This document shows, in pieces, positions 1 to 7,322 of a stretch of 45,125 nt of DNA. Origin of the DNA: Candidatus Zixiibacteriota bacterium. GTDB taxonomy: Bacteria; Zixibacteria; MSB-5A5; GN15; JACZUZ01. Where the stretch lies: positions 1-45,125 of the forward strand of contig JAJRPM010000016.1 of NCBI GenBank assembly GCA_024280775.1. The letters are read 5' to 3'. Below the pieces are notes generated by a model that saw only the letters and a program-made list of their open reading frames with translations, was not told where the DNA came from and ran no database searches. Each line of letters starts with the position of its first letter. Within the stretch, counting starts at the first letter, position 1. A program made the translations under genes and the position numbers.

Positions 1-86
1 CGAAGATAGTGATCTTCGGGGATGAATGAATCCAATGAAGGCAAAAGCATCATCGAATTCTCGGAATAATTTCGTTTCGTTTGCAT
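1..86 (-). CDS. Transposase N-terminus, IS1182-like (partial, copy 1)
   Basis: Reading from ATG at 86 on the minus strand gives MQTKRNYSENSMMLLPSLDS and then FIPEDHYL before the contig ends. The pattern 'LP-SLD-xxIPEDHxxR' is the N-terminal signature of DDE transposases of the IS1182 and related IS5-like families (InsH N-terminal domain). Only 28 codons are visible, so the catalytic DDE residues cannot be checked. No clear ribosome binding site precedes the ATG. An identical start lies at 45039 on the plus strand. Confidence is good for 'transposase start' and moderate for the IS1182 family. Confidence 0.7.
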   Translation of the reverse strand, partial: MQTKRNYSENSMMLLPSLDSFIPEDHYL

Positions 87-139
87 AAAAGAATCTATTG
101 ATTCAATATCCAAAATACCAATACTTTATCAACAGGCCC
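1..139 (-). mobile_element. 5' end of an IS1182-like insertion sequence, copy 1 (runs off the contig)
   Basis: This stretch is a perfect reverse complement of 44986-45124. The shared 139 bp starts with GGGCCTGTTGATAAAG (minus strand, from 139) and leads into the start of a transposase reading frame that leaves the window. Both contig edges therefore lie inside copies of one multi-copy element, which explains why the assembly stops here. The sequence flanking position 139 is one half of a palindromic repeat whose intact form is seen at 626-643. The family assignment rests only on the first 28 residues of the transposase. Confidence 0.8.
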
Positions 140-204
140 CTGCGCGGGTATGACGTATTGTGGCGCTTGGCGTGATTCGACTCAAGGGATATTCTCCAAC
201 CTCA

Positions 205-324
205 GTAGGTCAAGTCCCCTTTTCGGGACTTGACATGTCACCCACAAGAAAACACTTTCGAATCGGAAGGCGAGCGACCAATATCAAGAAATAGTCAAGT
301 CCCTGAAAAGGGGACTTGACCTAC
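205..324. repeat. Composite inverted repeat, GTAGGTC...GACCTAC family (second copy 698-817)
   Basis: The left arm GTAGGTCAAGTCCCC... (205-234) is the reverse complement of the right arm ending GGGGACTTGACCTAC (294-324). Each arm is itself a hairpin (gtcaagtccc/gggacttgac). The same architecture, outer GTAGGTC/GACCTAC ends around two hairpin arms with a different inner sequence, recurs at 2460-2584, 7949-8042 and 44650-44768. This makes it a dispersed BIME-like family. Confidence 0.85.
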
Positions 325-571
325 GGATAAACGCAAAATCGGGAAATGGGTTCGTTCGGTATATATGGGTGTTGGTCTTGGAATGTTGTAGTGATTTTGT
401 AATCTTGGTGGCTCCTGAATGTTGTGTTTTGGCGCGTTCGTCTTCACATTAGTGGTGGTGTGAGGATTTTTGGTGTAGTTTTGTGGTGAAATTGATTTTT
501 GATCTTGGAAAGTAACTTGAATCAAGAGTATCGAAATCATAGAGAATTCGTCTTACGGAGCTCCACTGTCT

Positions 572-643
572 TTCCCGCGGAGGCGGGAATCTAGGCAACT
601 TTGTCATGCATCCAACTTGCCTGGGTACCCGCCTGCGCGGGTA
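572..643. repeat. Pair of 'cccgc-NNNN-gcggg' palindromes in inverted orientation
   Basis: The hairpin at 572-589 is TTCCCGC-ggag-GCGGGAA and the one at 626-643 is TACCCGC-ctgc-GCGGGTA. Each has a 7-bp stem and 4-nt loop, with a conserved tail on one side (ctaggcaac / ttgcctgg) and 'gtctt'/'aagac' on the other. The tails point toward each other, as in a BIME. Another intact copy is at 44855-44872. Half copies abut both IS ends (140-150 and 44975-44985). Confidence 0.85.
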
Positions 644-1067
644 AGACGTATCTTGGCGCTTGGCATGATTTGACCTGACAGATATATTCCAGCCTCAGTA
701 GGTCATGTCCCCTTCTCGGGACTTGACATGTTACCCTCGTGAAAACACTTTCGAATCGGAAGGCGAGCGACCAATATCAAGAAATAGTCAAGTCCCTGAA
801 AAGGGGACTTGACCTACGGATAAACGCAAAATCGGGAAATGGGTTCGTTCGGTATATATGGGTGTTGGGCTTGGAATGTTGTAGTGATTTTGTAATTTTG
901 GTGGCTCCTGAATGTTGTGTTTTGGCGCGTTCATCCTCACATTAGTAGTGGCATGGGGATTTTGGTGTAGTTTTGTAGTGAAATTGAGTTTCTGATTATG
1001 GAAAGTAACCCTAACAGAGGAAGTCGAAAAAACGTCTGGGCCACCCAGCCGTGCCGAAAAGGATGAT

Positions 1068-1568
1068 ATGAGATTTAGCGATAGGACCCAGAAGGCGCGA
1101 AGGAATCTATTCATAGCGACATTTGTATCATTTGCTGTTGGAGTATTTGATGCTAAGCTGAAATCCACTCCATACTTGGAGTTGACATTACCGGAAGAAC
1201 TTAATGTACTTGCGCTTGGTATGATTCCTGTACTCGTGTTCTTGGCATTTGATTACTGGGTACGCTTGAAGGAGGATAAAGAAGGTCACTACAAGTCCAA
1301 ACGGATAGATTCTAAGAACGACAACCTCAGGATATACGAAGCTACTCTTGCTTCAACTCCGTATAAGGAAGGCCATCGAAATGATGCGTTCGAACAGTTC
1401 AAGAAAATGGAGGAATCTTCTCAAGAGGATTACATATTTTCGCTAAAAAAACTACACAATGTACGAAGGCAATCACTCTGGAAGGACAGGAACATCCCGC
1501 TAATCTCAGCAATGATTGGGTTGAGTTCATTGTTATGGAGAGTAATTTATTCAACAGGATGGTTTTGA
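1068..1568 (+). CDS. Small membrane protein of unknown function
   Basis: A 166-residue protein that I do not recognise. A purine-rich site (AAAAGG, 1057-1062) lies 5 nt before the ATG, supporting this start. Hydrophobic stretches near residues 16-28, 46-60 and 146-160 suggest three short membrane segments. Between the second and third lies a charged, Lys/Glu-rich cytoplasm-like stretch (about 66-140). The gene lies between the repeat-rich contig edge and truA and points the same way as truA, with about 100 bp between them. It could be an accessory gene brought with the repeat region. No motif allows a functional call. Confidence 0.6.
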   Translation: MRFSDRTQKARRNLFIATFVSFAVGVFDAKLKSTPYLELTLPEELNVLALGMIPVLVFLAFDYWVRLKEDKEGHYKSKRIDSKNDNLRIYEATLASTPYKEGHRNDAFEQFKKMEESSQEDYIFSLKKLHNVRRQSLWKDRNIPLISAMIGLSSLLWRVIYSTGWF

Positions 1569-1669
1569 CAAAGGATAGCACGGTGGTGCGTGCATGTCCC
1601 GGCCTGCTTGCAACAGTCGCGTAACTTGCGCCCCTTGCGGTTTCCGTATTTTGATTTACTTTCCCACAC

Positions 1670-2443
1670 ATGCCGAACATCAAACTTACAATCGAATATG
1701 ATGGTAGCGCTTACTCTGGGTGGCAGAGGCAGGCGGATCGGGATACTGTGCAGGAGGAGATTGAGAGGGCGCTGGAGAGGGTTCTCAAGGTTTCGACTAC
1801 GCTCTATGGGGCGGGGCGCACTGACGCCGGGGTGCATGCGCTCGGGCAGGTGGCGAATTTTCATTGCGAGTCTACTGTTCCGCCGGAGAAATTTGCGCCG
1901 GCTTTGCAACAGCATCTCAGGCGAGATATACTGATTAAGAGCTCGCGAGAAGCCACTGAATCATTCCATTCGCGTTTTGATGCAATCGCCCGAAAATATA
2001 TCTACCGTCTGAGTCCAACCCGAAGCGCATTGGAGAATCTCCGTCGCTGGGAGGCGCCGAAGCATGCCGAGTTGTCGCTGGAGCGTCTCAATGAAGTAGC
2101 CGGGGTATTTCGCGGTGAGCGAGATTGCTCGGCGCTTTGTATTCCGGCCTCGGTTCCCGATAGCGCGATGTGTGACATTCGCGAATCCGTTTGGGTACAG
2201 GACAATGACGAATTCCAATTCACTATTATAGCTAATCGATTCCTGCACAGTATGGTGCGCGCAATTGTGGGTTTTTGCGTGAAATATGCCTCGGGACCTT
2301 CTCAAGGAAATGGGGGAGGCCGCTCTCCGTTGACTCTCAGGGACATTGAGGATATACTCAAAGCGGGAAAATGGACCAGCGACCATCTGATAGTCCCGCC
2401 ACAGGGGCTGTATTTGGACGAAGTCCGCTATCCTGAAGAGTAG
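1670..2443 (+). CDS. truA: tRNA pseudouridine(38-40) synthase TruA
   Basis: TruA isomerises uridines 38-40 in the anticodon arm of tRNAs to pseudouridine. The 257-residue length is normal for the family. The N-terminus has the TruA start pattern IKLTIEYDGSAYSGWQRQ, and the catalytic motif is GAGRTDAGVHALGQVANF (about residues 47-64), with the invariant Asp in RTDAGVH. A second family motif, FLHSMVRAIVGF, is near residues 191-202. No strong ribosome binding site precedes the ATG, which is common in this window. A 312-bp repeat-filled gap separates it from purB. Confidence 0.97.
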   Translation: MPNIKLTIEYDGSAYSGWQRQADRDTVQEEIERALERVLKVSTTLYGAGRTDAGVHALGQVANFHCESTVPPEKFAPALQQHLRRDILIKSSREATESFHSRFDAIARKYIYRLSPTRSALENLRRWEAPKHAELSLERLNEVAGVFRGERDCSALCIPASVPDSAMCDIRESVWVQDNDEFQFTIIANRFLHSMVRAIVGFCVKYASGPSQGNGGGRSPLTLRDIEDILKAGKWTSDHLIVPPQGLYLDEVRYPEE

Positions 2444-2459
2444 GTGGGTTCAAACCGTC

Positions 2460-2682
2460 GTAGGTCGGGTTCCGGAGTCCCTTTCAAGGGACGTAGAAAC
2501 CCGACATATTGGCGGTAGGAGGTAGCTTGAATTAGGTGAATGTCGGGTTTCTCCGCGTCTACGACGCTCCGGAACCCGACCTACGAAGTATGCGCTGGTG
2601 CGCTCATTCGGTAGTGGATGTTTGAATTGGGTGAGAATGTCGGGTTTCTCTCGCGCTGAAGCGCTTTCGGAACCCGACCTAC
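2460..2682. repeat. GTAGGTC...GACCTAC composite inverted repeat plus an extra half unit
   Basis: A complete element spans 2460-2584: left arm GTAGGTCGGGTTCCGGAGTC, right arm ending GGAACCCGACCTAC. A further right arm (gtcgggtttc...ggaacccgacctac) follows at 2639-2682. These repeats fill almost the whole truA-purB gap. Reading frames across it are by-products of the palindromes. The element is almost the same as 44650-44768 in its arms but differs in loops and centre. Confidence 0.88.
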
Positions 2683-2755
2683 GAGATGTGCTGATGCGGT
2701 TGGTAGGGCATCGGAATTGGGCAAAAACTATGGAAACGAAACAAGAGATTAGCAC

Positions 2756-4051
2756 GTGATAGAACGCTACACATTACCAGAGATGGGGCGCCTTTGGTCG
2801 CAGGAGGCGATGTATCAAGCCTGGCTGGAGGTCGAACTTGCGGCCTGCGAGGCGATGGCCAAAGACGGTATAGTCCCGGCCAAGGCGCTGAAAAATATCC
2901 GGCGCAAAGCGGGTTTTGAGGTCGATAGAATCAATGAAATCGAAGCGGTGACCAATCATGATGTTATCGCATTTTTGACCTCGGTTGCCGAAAAAGTCGG
3001 GCCTGATGCGCAGTATATCCACTATGGTATGACCTCCTCGGATGTGCTGGACACCGCGCTGGCTTTGCGTATGAAACGCGCGGCAAAAATAATAGATAAA
3101 CGTATAGTGACCGCGCTGAGTAAGCTCAGGTCATTGGTGAAACGTCATGCGCTGACTCCGGCGATTGGCCGCACGCACGGAGTGCTGGCCGAGCCGACTA
3201 CGGTGGGTTTGAAACTTGGGGTGTGGTATACAGAATTGAAACGCGCGCGGGTAAGGTTCCTCGCCGCAACTGAGGAAATCTCAGTGGGAGCTATTTCAGG
3301 CGCGGTAGGGAATTTTGCCAACTTGGATCCGAAAGTAGAGAAGTATGTCTGCAAAAAGCTCGGGTTGAAACCGGCGGAAGTTTCAACTCAGGTGATTCAA
3401 CGTGACAGGCACGCGGCTTTCATTTCGTCAATCGCTTTGCTTTTTAGCTCAATAGAAAAATTCGCCACTGAAGTGCGTAATTTGCAACGTTCAGAGATAG
3501 GTGAGATGCAGGAAGGTTTTGCCAAAGGTCAAAAAGGCTCCTCGGCGATGCCGCATAAGAAGAACCCGATTACTGCAGAGCGCCTGACCGGGATTGCGCG
3601 TCTGATGCGCGGCTATGCGGTCAGCTCATTGGAGAATGTAGCGTTGTGGCATGAACGTGACATCGCTCATAGCTCAGTTGAGAGAATAGTGATACCTGAT
3701 GCCACAATTCTGGCGGACTATGGACTCGCGAAATTCAATGACCTGCTGAGCGGGTTAGTGATTAACAAGAAGCAAATGCTCAAAAATATTTACTTCCGGG
3801 GTGGCATTGTTTTCTCACAGCGGCTTTTGCTCAAATTGACTTCAAAAATTGGCAGTCGTGAGGATGCTTATGTAATTGTCCAGAGAAATGCGATGAAGGC
3901 GCATGATAGTGACGGCTCATTTAGAGATTGCATCAGCGCCGATCCGGATGTGACTGCGCATGTTAGTTCCGCGGAAATCGAAGAGTTGTTTACACTGGAT
4001 TATTATTTGAAGAACGCCGGGAAAATTGTTGAACGAGTTCTAAAGAGCTAA
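2756..4051 (+). CDS. purB: Adenylosuccinate lyase
   Basis: PurB removes fumarate from SAICAR and from adenylosuccinate in purine synthesis. The product is 431 residues, the usual size. The fumarate lyase signature is present as GSSAMPHKKNP (about residues 262-272), and the upstream catalytic-site segments MTSSDVLDTALA (about 92-103) and GRTHGVLAEPTTVG (about 138-151) are intact. The start codon is GTG. Only 16 nt separate it from psd, so purB probably heads a run psd-pssA-purS-purQ, mixing purine and phospholipid genes. The upstream gap is filled by palindromic repeats, and no clear promoter is visible in it. Confidence 0.96.
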   Translation: MIERYTLPEMGRLWSQEAMYQAWLEVELAACEAMAKDGIVPAKALKNIRRKAGFEVDRINEIEAVTNHDVIAFLTSVAEKVGPDAQYIHYGMTSSDVLDTALALRMKRAAKIIDKRIVTALSKLRSLVKRHALTPAIGRTHGVLAEPTTVGLKLGVWYTELKRARVRFLAATEEISVGAISGAVGNFANLDPKVEKYVCKKLGLKPAEVSTQVIQRDRHAAFISSIALLFSSIEKFATEVRNLQRSEIGEMQEGFAKGQKGSSAMPHKKNPITAERLTGIARLMRGYAVSSLENVALWHERDIAHSSVERIVIPDATILADYGLAKFNDLLSGLVINKKQMLKNIYFRGGIVFSQRLLLKLTSKIGSREDAYVIVQRNAMKAHDSDGSFRDCISADPDVTAHVSSAEIEELFTLDYYLKNAGKIVERVLKS

Positions 4052-4067
4052 CCCTAGAGTTAATGCT

Positions 4068-4766
4068 ATGGAAAAAGACGGATTCCCATTTGTATGTGGC
4101 GCATTTGTCACTGCGCTGATTTGTTTGGCGGGGCAGTTTCTGCTTGACGCTAGTTGGCCGCTGATACCCGCTGGTATATTTTTTGTGCTGGGCGTGTTTT
4201 TTGTGTATTTCTTTCGCTCACCTGAGAGAGTTTCAGATGCCGATGCGAATGCAGTGATTTCGCCGGCTGACGGGACAGCGCTATATATTACAAAGCTGGA
4301 ATCCTATCCTGGGTTTGATACACCGGTTTGGAAAATTGCGATTTTTCTATCGGTTTTCAATGTGCATGTGAACTGGACGCCGATTGACGGTAAGGTGAAA
4401 TTCTCGAACTATTTCCCGGGGAAGTTTCATGCGGCTTTTGTGGACAAAGCCTCCGAGGAAAACGAGCGCACAGAAATTGGAATTGAATCGCCTAATGGTA
4501 TGGTGGTGTTCAAACAAATAGCCGGGTTGCTGGCGCGACGAATTGTGTGTCGTCTCAAGGGCGAGCAAGTGGTTGAGCGTGGTGAGAAATTTGGTATGAT
4601 AAAATTTAGTTCTCGGGTGGAGGTGTTTGTGCCGGAGAGCGCTGAGATATGTGTCAAACCTAAGGACAAAATCAAGGGTGGGCTTACTGTGTTGGCGAAT
4701 TTGGTTCCGGCAAATAAAGAGAATGCAAGCTCACTTACTGGAGCAAATGAAGAGGCCAGTTCATAG
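4068..4766 (+). CDS. psd: Phosphatidylserine decarboxylase (short type)
   Basis: This enzyme converts phosphatidylserine to phosphatidylethanolamine at the inner membrane. At 232 residues it is the short family type, with two N-terminal membrane segments (about 9-50) followed by FFRSPERV and SPADG motifs. The FNVHVNWTPIDGKV segment carries the conserved His. Maturation normally cuts between Gly and Ser in a 'GMIRFGSRV'-like motif and makes the pyruvoyl cofactor from that Ser. Here the motif reads GMIKFSSRVEVFVP, so the Gly is replaced by Ser (codon AGT, 4601-4610 region). The rest of the motif is intact. It precedes pssA by 22 nt, forming a two-step PE pathway. Confidence 0.93.
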   Translation: MEKDGFPFVCGAFVTALICLAGQFLLDASWPLIPAGIFFVLGVFFVYFFRSPERVSDADANAVISPADGTALYITKLESYPGFDTPVWKIAIFLSVFNVHVNWTPIDGKVKFSNYFPGKFHAAFVDKASEENERTEIGIESPNGMVVFKQIAGLLARRIVCRLKGEQVVERGEKFGMIKFSSRVEVFVPESAEICVKPKDKIKGGLTVLANLVPANKENASSLTGANEEASS

Positions 4767-4788
4767 AGGTATTCCCTGGCGATAGAGT

Positions 4789-5553
4789 ATGACCCAATCA
4801 GAATCACAAGACAACGAACCTAGACGTAAAGACTATCGCGGCTTTTTCCCGGGGATTTTTACCATGGGGAATCTGGTCTGCGGGTTTATTGCGATTATCT
4901 CAGTATCTCAGGGAGAGATTCTGGTCGGTTGCAATTTCATTTTGCTGGCGGCGTTTTTGGATATTCTTGACGGGAAAGTTGCGCGTCTGGCCGGGGCGCA
5001 TTCGGATTTTGGCGTAGAGCTGGATTCGTTGGCGGATTTCACTTCATTTGGAATAGCTCCGGCGTTTTTGGTGCATGCGGTGAAGCTGAAAGGCATGGGA
5101 GAGTCGGGTTGGATAATTGGCGTGGTTTTCATAATGGCCGCCAGTTATCGGCTGGCGCGTTATAATTTGCTGGCGCAGTCCGATGAGAAGAAGAACTTTT
5201 TGGGTTTGCCGGTTCCTGCGGCGGCTTTGGGGTTGGTTACCTATGTGATTTTTAGCTACGAAGTTTGGGGGGCGCTTGAATACACCGAGTATTTGGTGGG
5301 GATGGTAATTATTTTCTCAGCCTTGATGGTCTCGCAGGTGGAATATGACGTTTTTCCCGATAAGCCGACTCGTGAGGATTTACCGAAGATAGCCCTGCTG
5401 ATTGTTGCCCTCATTGGGGCGTTCTTCAATTACAAGCTTGTCTTGTTCCCGCTCCTTGGAATCTATATCTTATATGGGTTGTATCGGGAGGGCTACCGAC
5501 TCTATGACAAAGCGATGGGATTGGTAGGGCGCTCGAAGAATAATGGTTCGTAA
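4789..5553 (+). CDS. pssA: CDP-diacylglycerol--serine O-phosphatidyltransferase
   Basis: PssA makes phosphatidylserine from CDP-diacylglycerol and serine, supplying the substrate for the upstream psd product. The CDP-alcohol phosphotransferase signature D-x2-DG-x2-AR-x8-G-x3-D-x3-D is complete in the segment starting DILDGKVARLAG and ending ELDSLAD (about residues 62-85). Several hydrophobic helices follow, including a cluster near the C-terminus (about 190-235), as expected for an integral membrane enzyme. At 254 residues it is close to the B. subtilis-type subfamily. The 22-nt spacing from psd indicates cotranscription. Confidence 0.95.
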   Translation: MTQSESQDNEPRRKDYRGFFPGIFTMGNLVCGFIAIISVSQGEILVGCNFILLAAFLDILDGKVARLAGAHSDFGVELDSLADFTSFGIAPAFLVHAVKLKGMGESGWIIGVVFIMAASYRLARYNLLAQSDEKKNFLGLPVPAAALGLVTYVIFSYEVWGALEYTEYLVGMVIIFSALMVSQVEYDVFPDKPTREDLPKIALLIVALIGAFFNYKLVLFPLLGIYILYGLYREGYRLYDKAMGLVGRSKNNGS

Positions 5554-5593
5554 ACGTAATAGCTTCACAGACCAAGAGATAGACAGATAGACA

Positions 5594-5896
5594 ATGACCA
5601 ATACTAAAGAGACAGCGAAGACGGCCAATTCCAACTCCAATTCCAACAAGGCTGTCGTCTATGTGCGCTTTAAGGACGAAGTCCTTGACCCCGAAGGAGT
5701 AACAATCCAGAAATCATTGGCGGTGATGGGTTACGACAAGGCTCTTTCGGTGCGGGCGGGCAAATTCTATGAAATAGAACTAGCCGACAATAGCGCAGAA
5801 TCTGAGAAACAACTCAAAGAGTTAAGTGAGAAGGCGCTGGCCAATCCGGTCATCGAGAGATTTGAAATCCAATGGCCCGGCAAAGGCCAGTCCTGA
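5594..5896 (+). CDS. purS: Phosphoribosylformylglycinamidine synthase subunit PurS
   Basis: PurS is the small subunit that docks PurQ onto PurL in the three-part FGAM synthase. The core from residue 20 (VVYVRFKDEVLDPEGVTIQK) matches the family, with the typical 'K-x-x-V-x-D-P-x-G' pattern and an ending VIERFEIQ. The first 18 residues are a Thr/Asn/Ser/Lys-rich tail not usual for PurS. A start nearer residue 20 is not available as ATG, so the tail is probably real. It lies 19 nt before purQ. The PurL subunit gene is not in this window. Confidence 0.93.
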   Translation: MTNTKETAKTANSNSNSNKAVVYVRFKDEVLDPEGVTIQKSLAVMGYDKALSVRAGKFYEIELADNSAESEKQLKELSEKALANPVIERFEIQWPGKGQS

Positions 5897-5915
5897 GTAG
5901 CCCAAGGAGCTTCCA

Positions 5916-6647
5916 ATGCGTGTAGCGGTGATTACATTTCCGGGTTCCAATTCGGACCATGATTCCTATTCGGCGGTCAAATACTGCCTGCAGGAAGAAG
6001 TAGATTACATCTGGCATCAGGACACCGATCTTTCCGGTTATGACTGTGTAATTCTGCCTGGTGGGTTCAGCTATGGCGATTATTTGCGGAGTGGGGCAAT
6101 TGCTCGTTTTTCGCCGATTGTGTCGGCAGTGCAAAAGTTTGTGGCCGACGGCGGCTTTGCTTTGGGGATTTGCAATGGATTTCAGGTTTTGACGGAATCG
6201 GCAATTCTGCCCGGCGCTTTGATTCGCAACCGCTCAATAAAATTTCTTGGACAGTGGGCCTATTTGAGAGTGGAGAATAACACTACGCCATTTACTACTC
6301 GTTATCAGCGTCATCAGGTGATTCGTGTGCCGATAGCGCATGGCGAAGGTAATTTCTATGTGGCCGATGGGCAGCTTGCTGAGATTGAAGATAACAATCG
6401 AGTGGTGTTTCGCTATTGCGACAAAGAGGGCGTGGTCAATGATGCAACGAATCCCAACGGCTCTCGTAATTCAATAGCGGGGATAGTAAATGCCGGAGGC
6501 AATGTTTTGGGGATGATGCCTCATCCTGAGCGCGCCGCGGATGCTATTCTTGGTTCCGATGATGGCCTGTTGTTATTTGAATCGTTACGTGATTCGATTA
6601 ACAAGCGCGCCGGAGAGAAAACCAGCGGAACAGTGTCAGCGGCATAA
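5916..6647 (+). CDS. purQ: Phosphoribosylformylglycinamidine synthase subunit PurQ (glutaminase)
   Basis: PurQ is the class I glutamine amidotransferase subunit that feeds ammonia to PurL in step four of purine synthesis. The N-terminus has ITFPGSNSDHDS, the oxyanion-hole segment is LPGGFSYGDYLRSGAIA, the nucleophile is the Cys of LGICNGFQVL (about residue 87), and the His-Glu pair is in MMPHPERA (about 206-213). Length 243 is slightly above the common 225-230. 'aaggag' ends 8 nt before the ATG, one of the better ribosome binding sites in this window. The 3' neighbour starts 13 nt later. Confidence 0.96.
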   Translation: MRVAVITFPGSNSDHDSYSAVKYCLQEEVDYIWHQDTDLSGYDCVILPGGFSYGDYLRSGAIARFSPIVSAVQKFVADGGFALGICNGFQVLTESAILPGALIRNRSIKFLGQWAYLRVENNTTPFTTRYQRHQVIRVPIAHGEGNFYVADGQLAEIEDNNRVVFRYCDKEGVVNDATNPNGSRNSIAGIVNAGGNVLGMMPHPERAADAILGSDDGLLLFESLRDSINKRAGEKTSGTVSAA

Positions 6648-6660
6648 GTGGATTTAGGAA

Positions 6661-6936
6661 ATGAACGCACTCAAGACACGTGATCGGACTTTCATTATAT
6701 TCTCGCTAATCTTGGCGGCGATAGTCGGTGGATTAGTAGGGGACATAATTGGCCAGTTTTTACCTGATGGGCCGGCGAAGATTCTTTTTTCACGCGCATA
6801 CGTGATAGGCTGGGATACAACTACAATTGACCTGTGGGTGATTACCCTTTCGATTGGGGCGCAACTCAAAATTAACCTAATATCAGTCTTGACTATGTTG
6901 CTGGTAATAGTCTATTTCAAGTGGTGGTACCTGTAG
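6661..6936 (+). CDS. DUF4321-like small membrane protein
   Basis: A 91-residue protein with two hydrophobic helices (about 11-31 and 72-88). The layout of N-terminal helix with 'GGLVGDIIGQFLP', a middle segment ending 'IDLWVITLSIGAQLKINLISV', and a C-terminal helix matches the DUF4321 family of small bacterial membrane proteins. Their function is not known. It starts 13 nt after purQ and is followed by tatA. In many bacteria DUF4321-type genes lie near housekeeping membrane genes. No catalytic residues are evident, so the role is open. Confidence 0.75.
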   Translation: MNALKTRDRTFIIFSLILAAIVGGLVGDIIGQFLPDGPAKILFSRAYVIGWDTTTIDLWVITLSIGAQLKINLISVLTMLLVIVYFKWWYL

Positions 6937-7002
6937 AGTATCAGAGAAAGAATCTGACGATTGAATTAAGCCATTTACCTTTCTATGGCTGGAGGCGAGA
7001 TT

Positions 7003-7266
7003 ATGTTTGAGAAACCAATACTAGCGCTGGGGATGCCCGGTCTTCCGGAGATGTTACTAATTGCTTTGGTGATTCTATTGCTCTTTGGAGCCAAACGTCT
7101 GCCGGAATTGGCGCGCGGTTTGGGCAAAGGCATACGTGAGTTCCGTGGCGCAGTTAGTGAGACTTCCGACCAGCTGAAGCAGGCGATGGATGAACCTGCA
7201 AAGCCTGAGAGTCCCAAGACAGATGATTCAACCAAGTCTGATAATTCAAAACCCACTGACACCTAG
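7003..7266 (+). CDS. tatA: Sec-independent translocase subunit TatA/TatE
   Basis: TatA forms the pore-like component that moves folded twin-arginine substrates across the inner membrane. Residues about 6-20 contain the PGLPEMLLIALVILLLFGAK membrane helix ending in the conserved 'FG-x-KRLPELARGLGKG' amphipathic helix, followed by a charged, Pro/Lys/Asp/Ser-rich C-terminal tail. The reading frame opens at 6985, but GGAGG (6991-6995) lies 7 nt before ATG 7003, so I choose 7003. The result is 87 residues. tatC is not in this window. Confidence 0.93.
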   Translation: MFEKPILALGMPGLPEMLLIALVILLLFGAKRLPELARGLGKGIREFRGAVSETSDQLKQAMDEPAKPESPKTDDSTKSDNSKPTDT

Positions 7267-7322
7267 AGCGTTTCAGGCCTGTACCCGAAACTAACTATTA
7301 CCCTCATAATAGATTCCACACA

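Larger units (their letters stand above)
140..1009. repeat. Direct duplication with 493-bp period (140-516 and 633-1009)
   Basis: Positions 140-516 and 633-1009 align without net length change at a constant offset of 493 bp, with scattered substitutions. Each unit begins with the 3' half of a 'cccgc-loop-gcggg' hairpin, contains a 120-bp composite inverted repeat (205-324 and 698-817) and ends at 'ggaaagtaac'. Between the units, 517-632 holds another palindrome (572-589) and unique sequence. Several short reading frames cross these copies on both strands. They are conserved between copies only as DNA, have no ribosome binding sites and look non-coding. I see no gene from 87 to 1067. Confidence 0.85.

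Noticed and set aside
295-1168. Minus-strand reading frames 295-540 and 788-1168
   Set aside because: They are the same frame repeated by the 493-bp duplication and run through palindromic repeats. The second overlaps the start of the supported gene at 1068, and neither has a ribosome binding site.
2450-2755. Minus-strand frame of 101 codons between truA and purB
   Set aside because: It lies wholly within the GTAGGTC-type palindromic repeats; the predicted peptide only mirrors the repeat.
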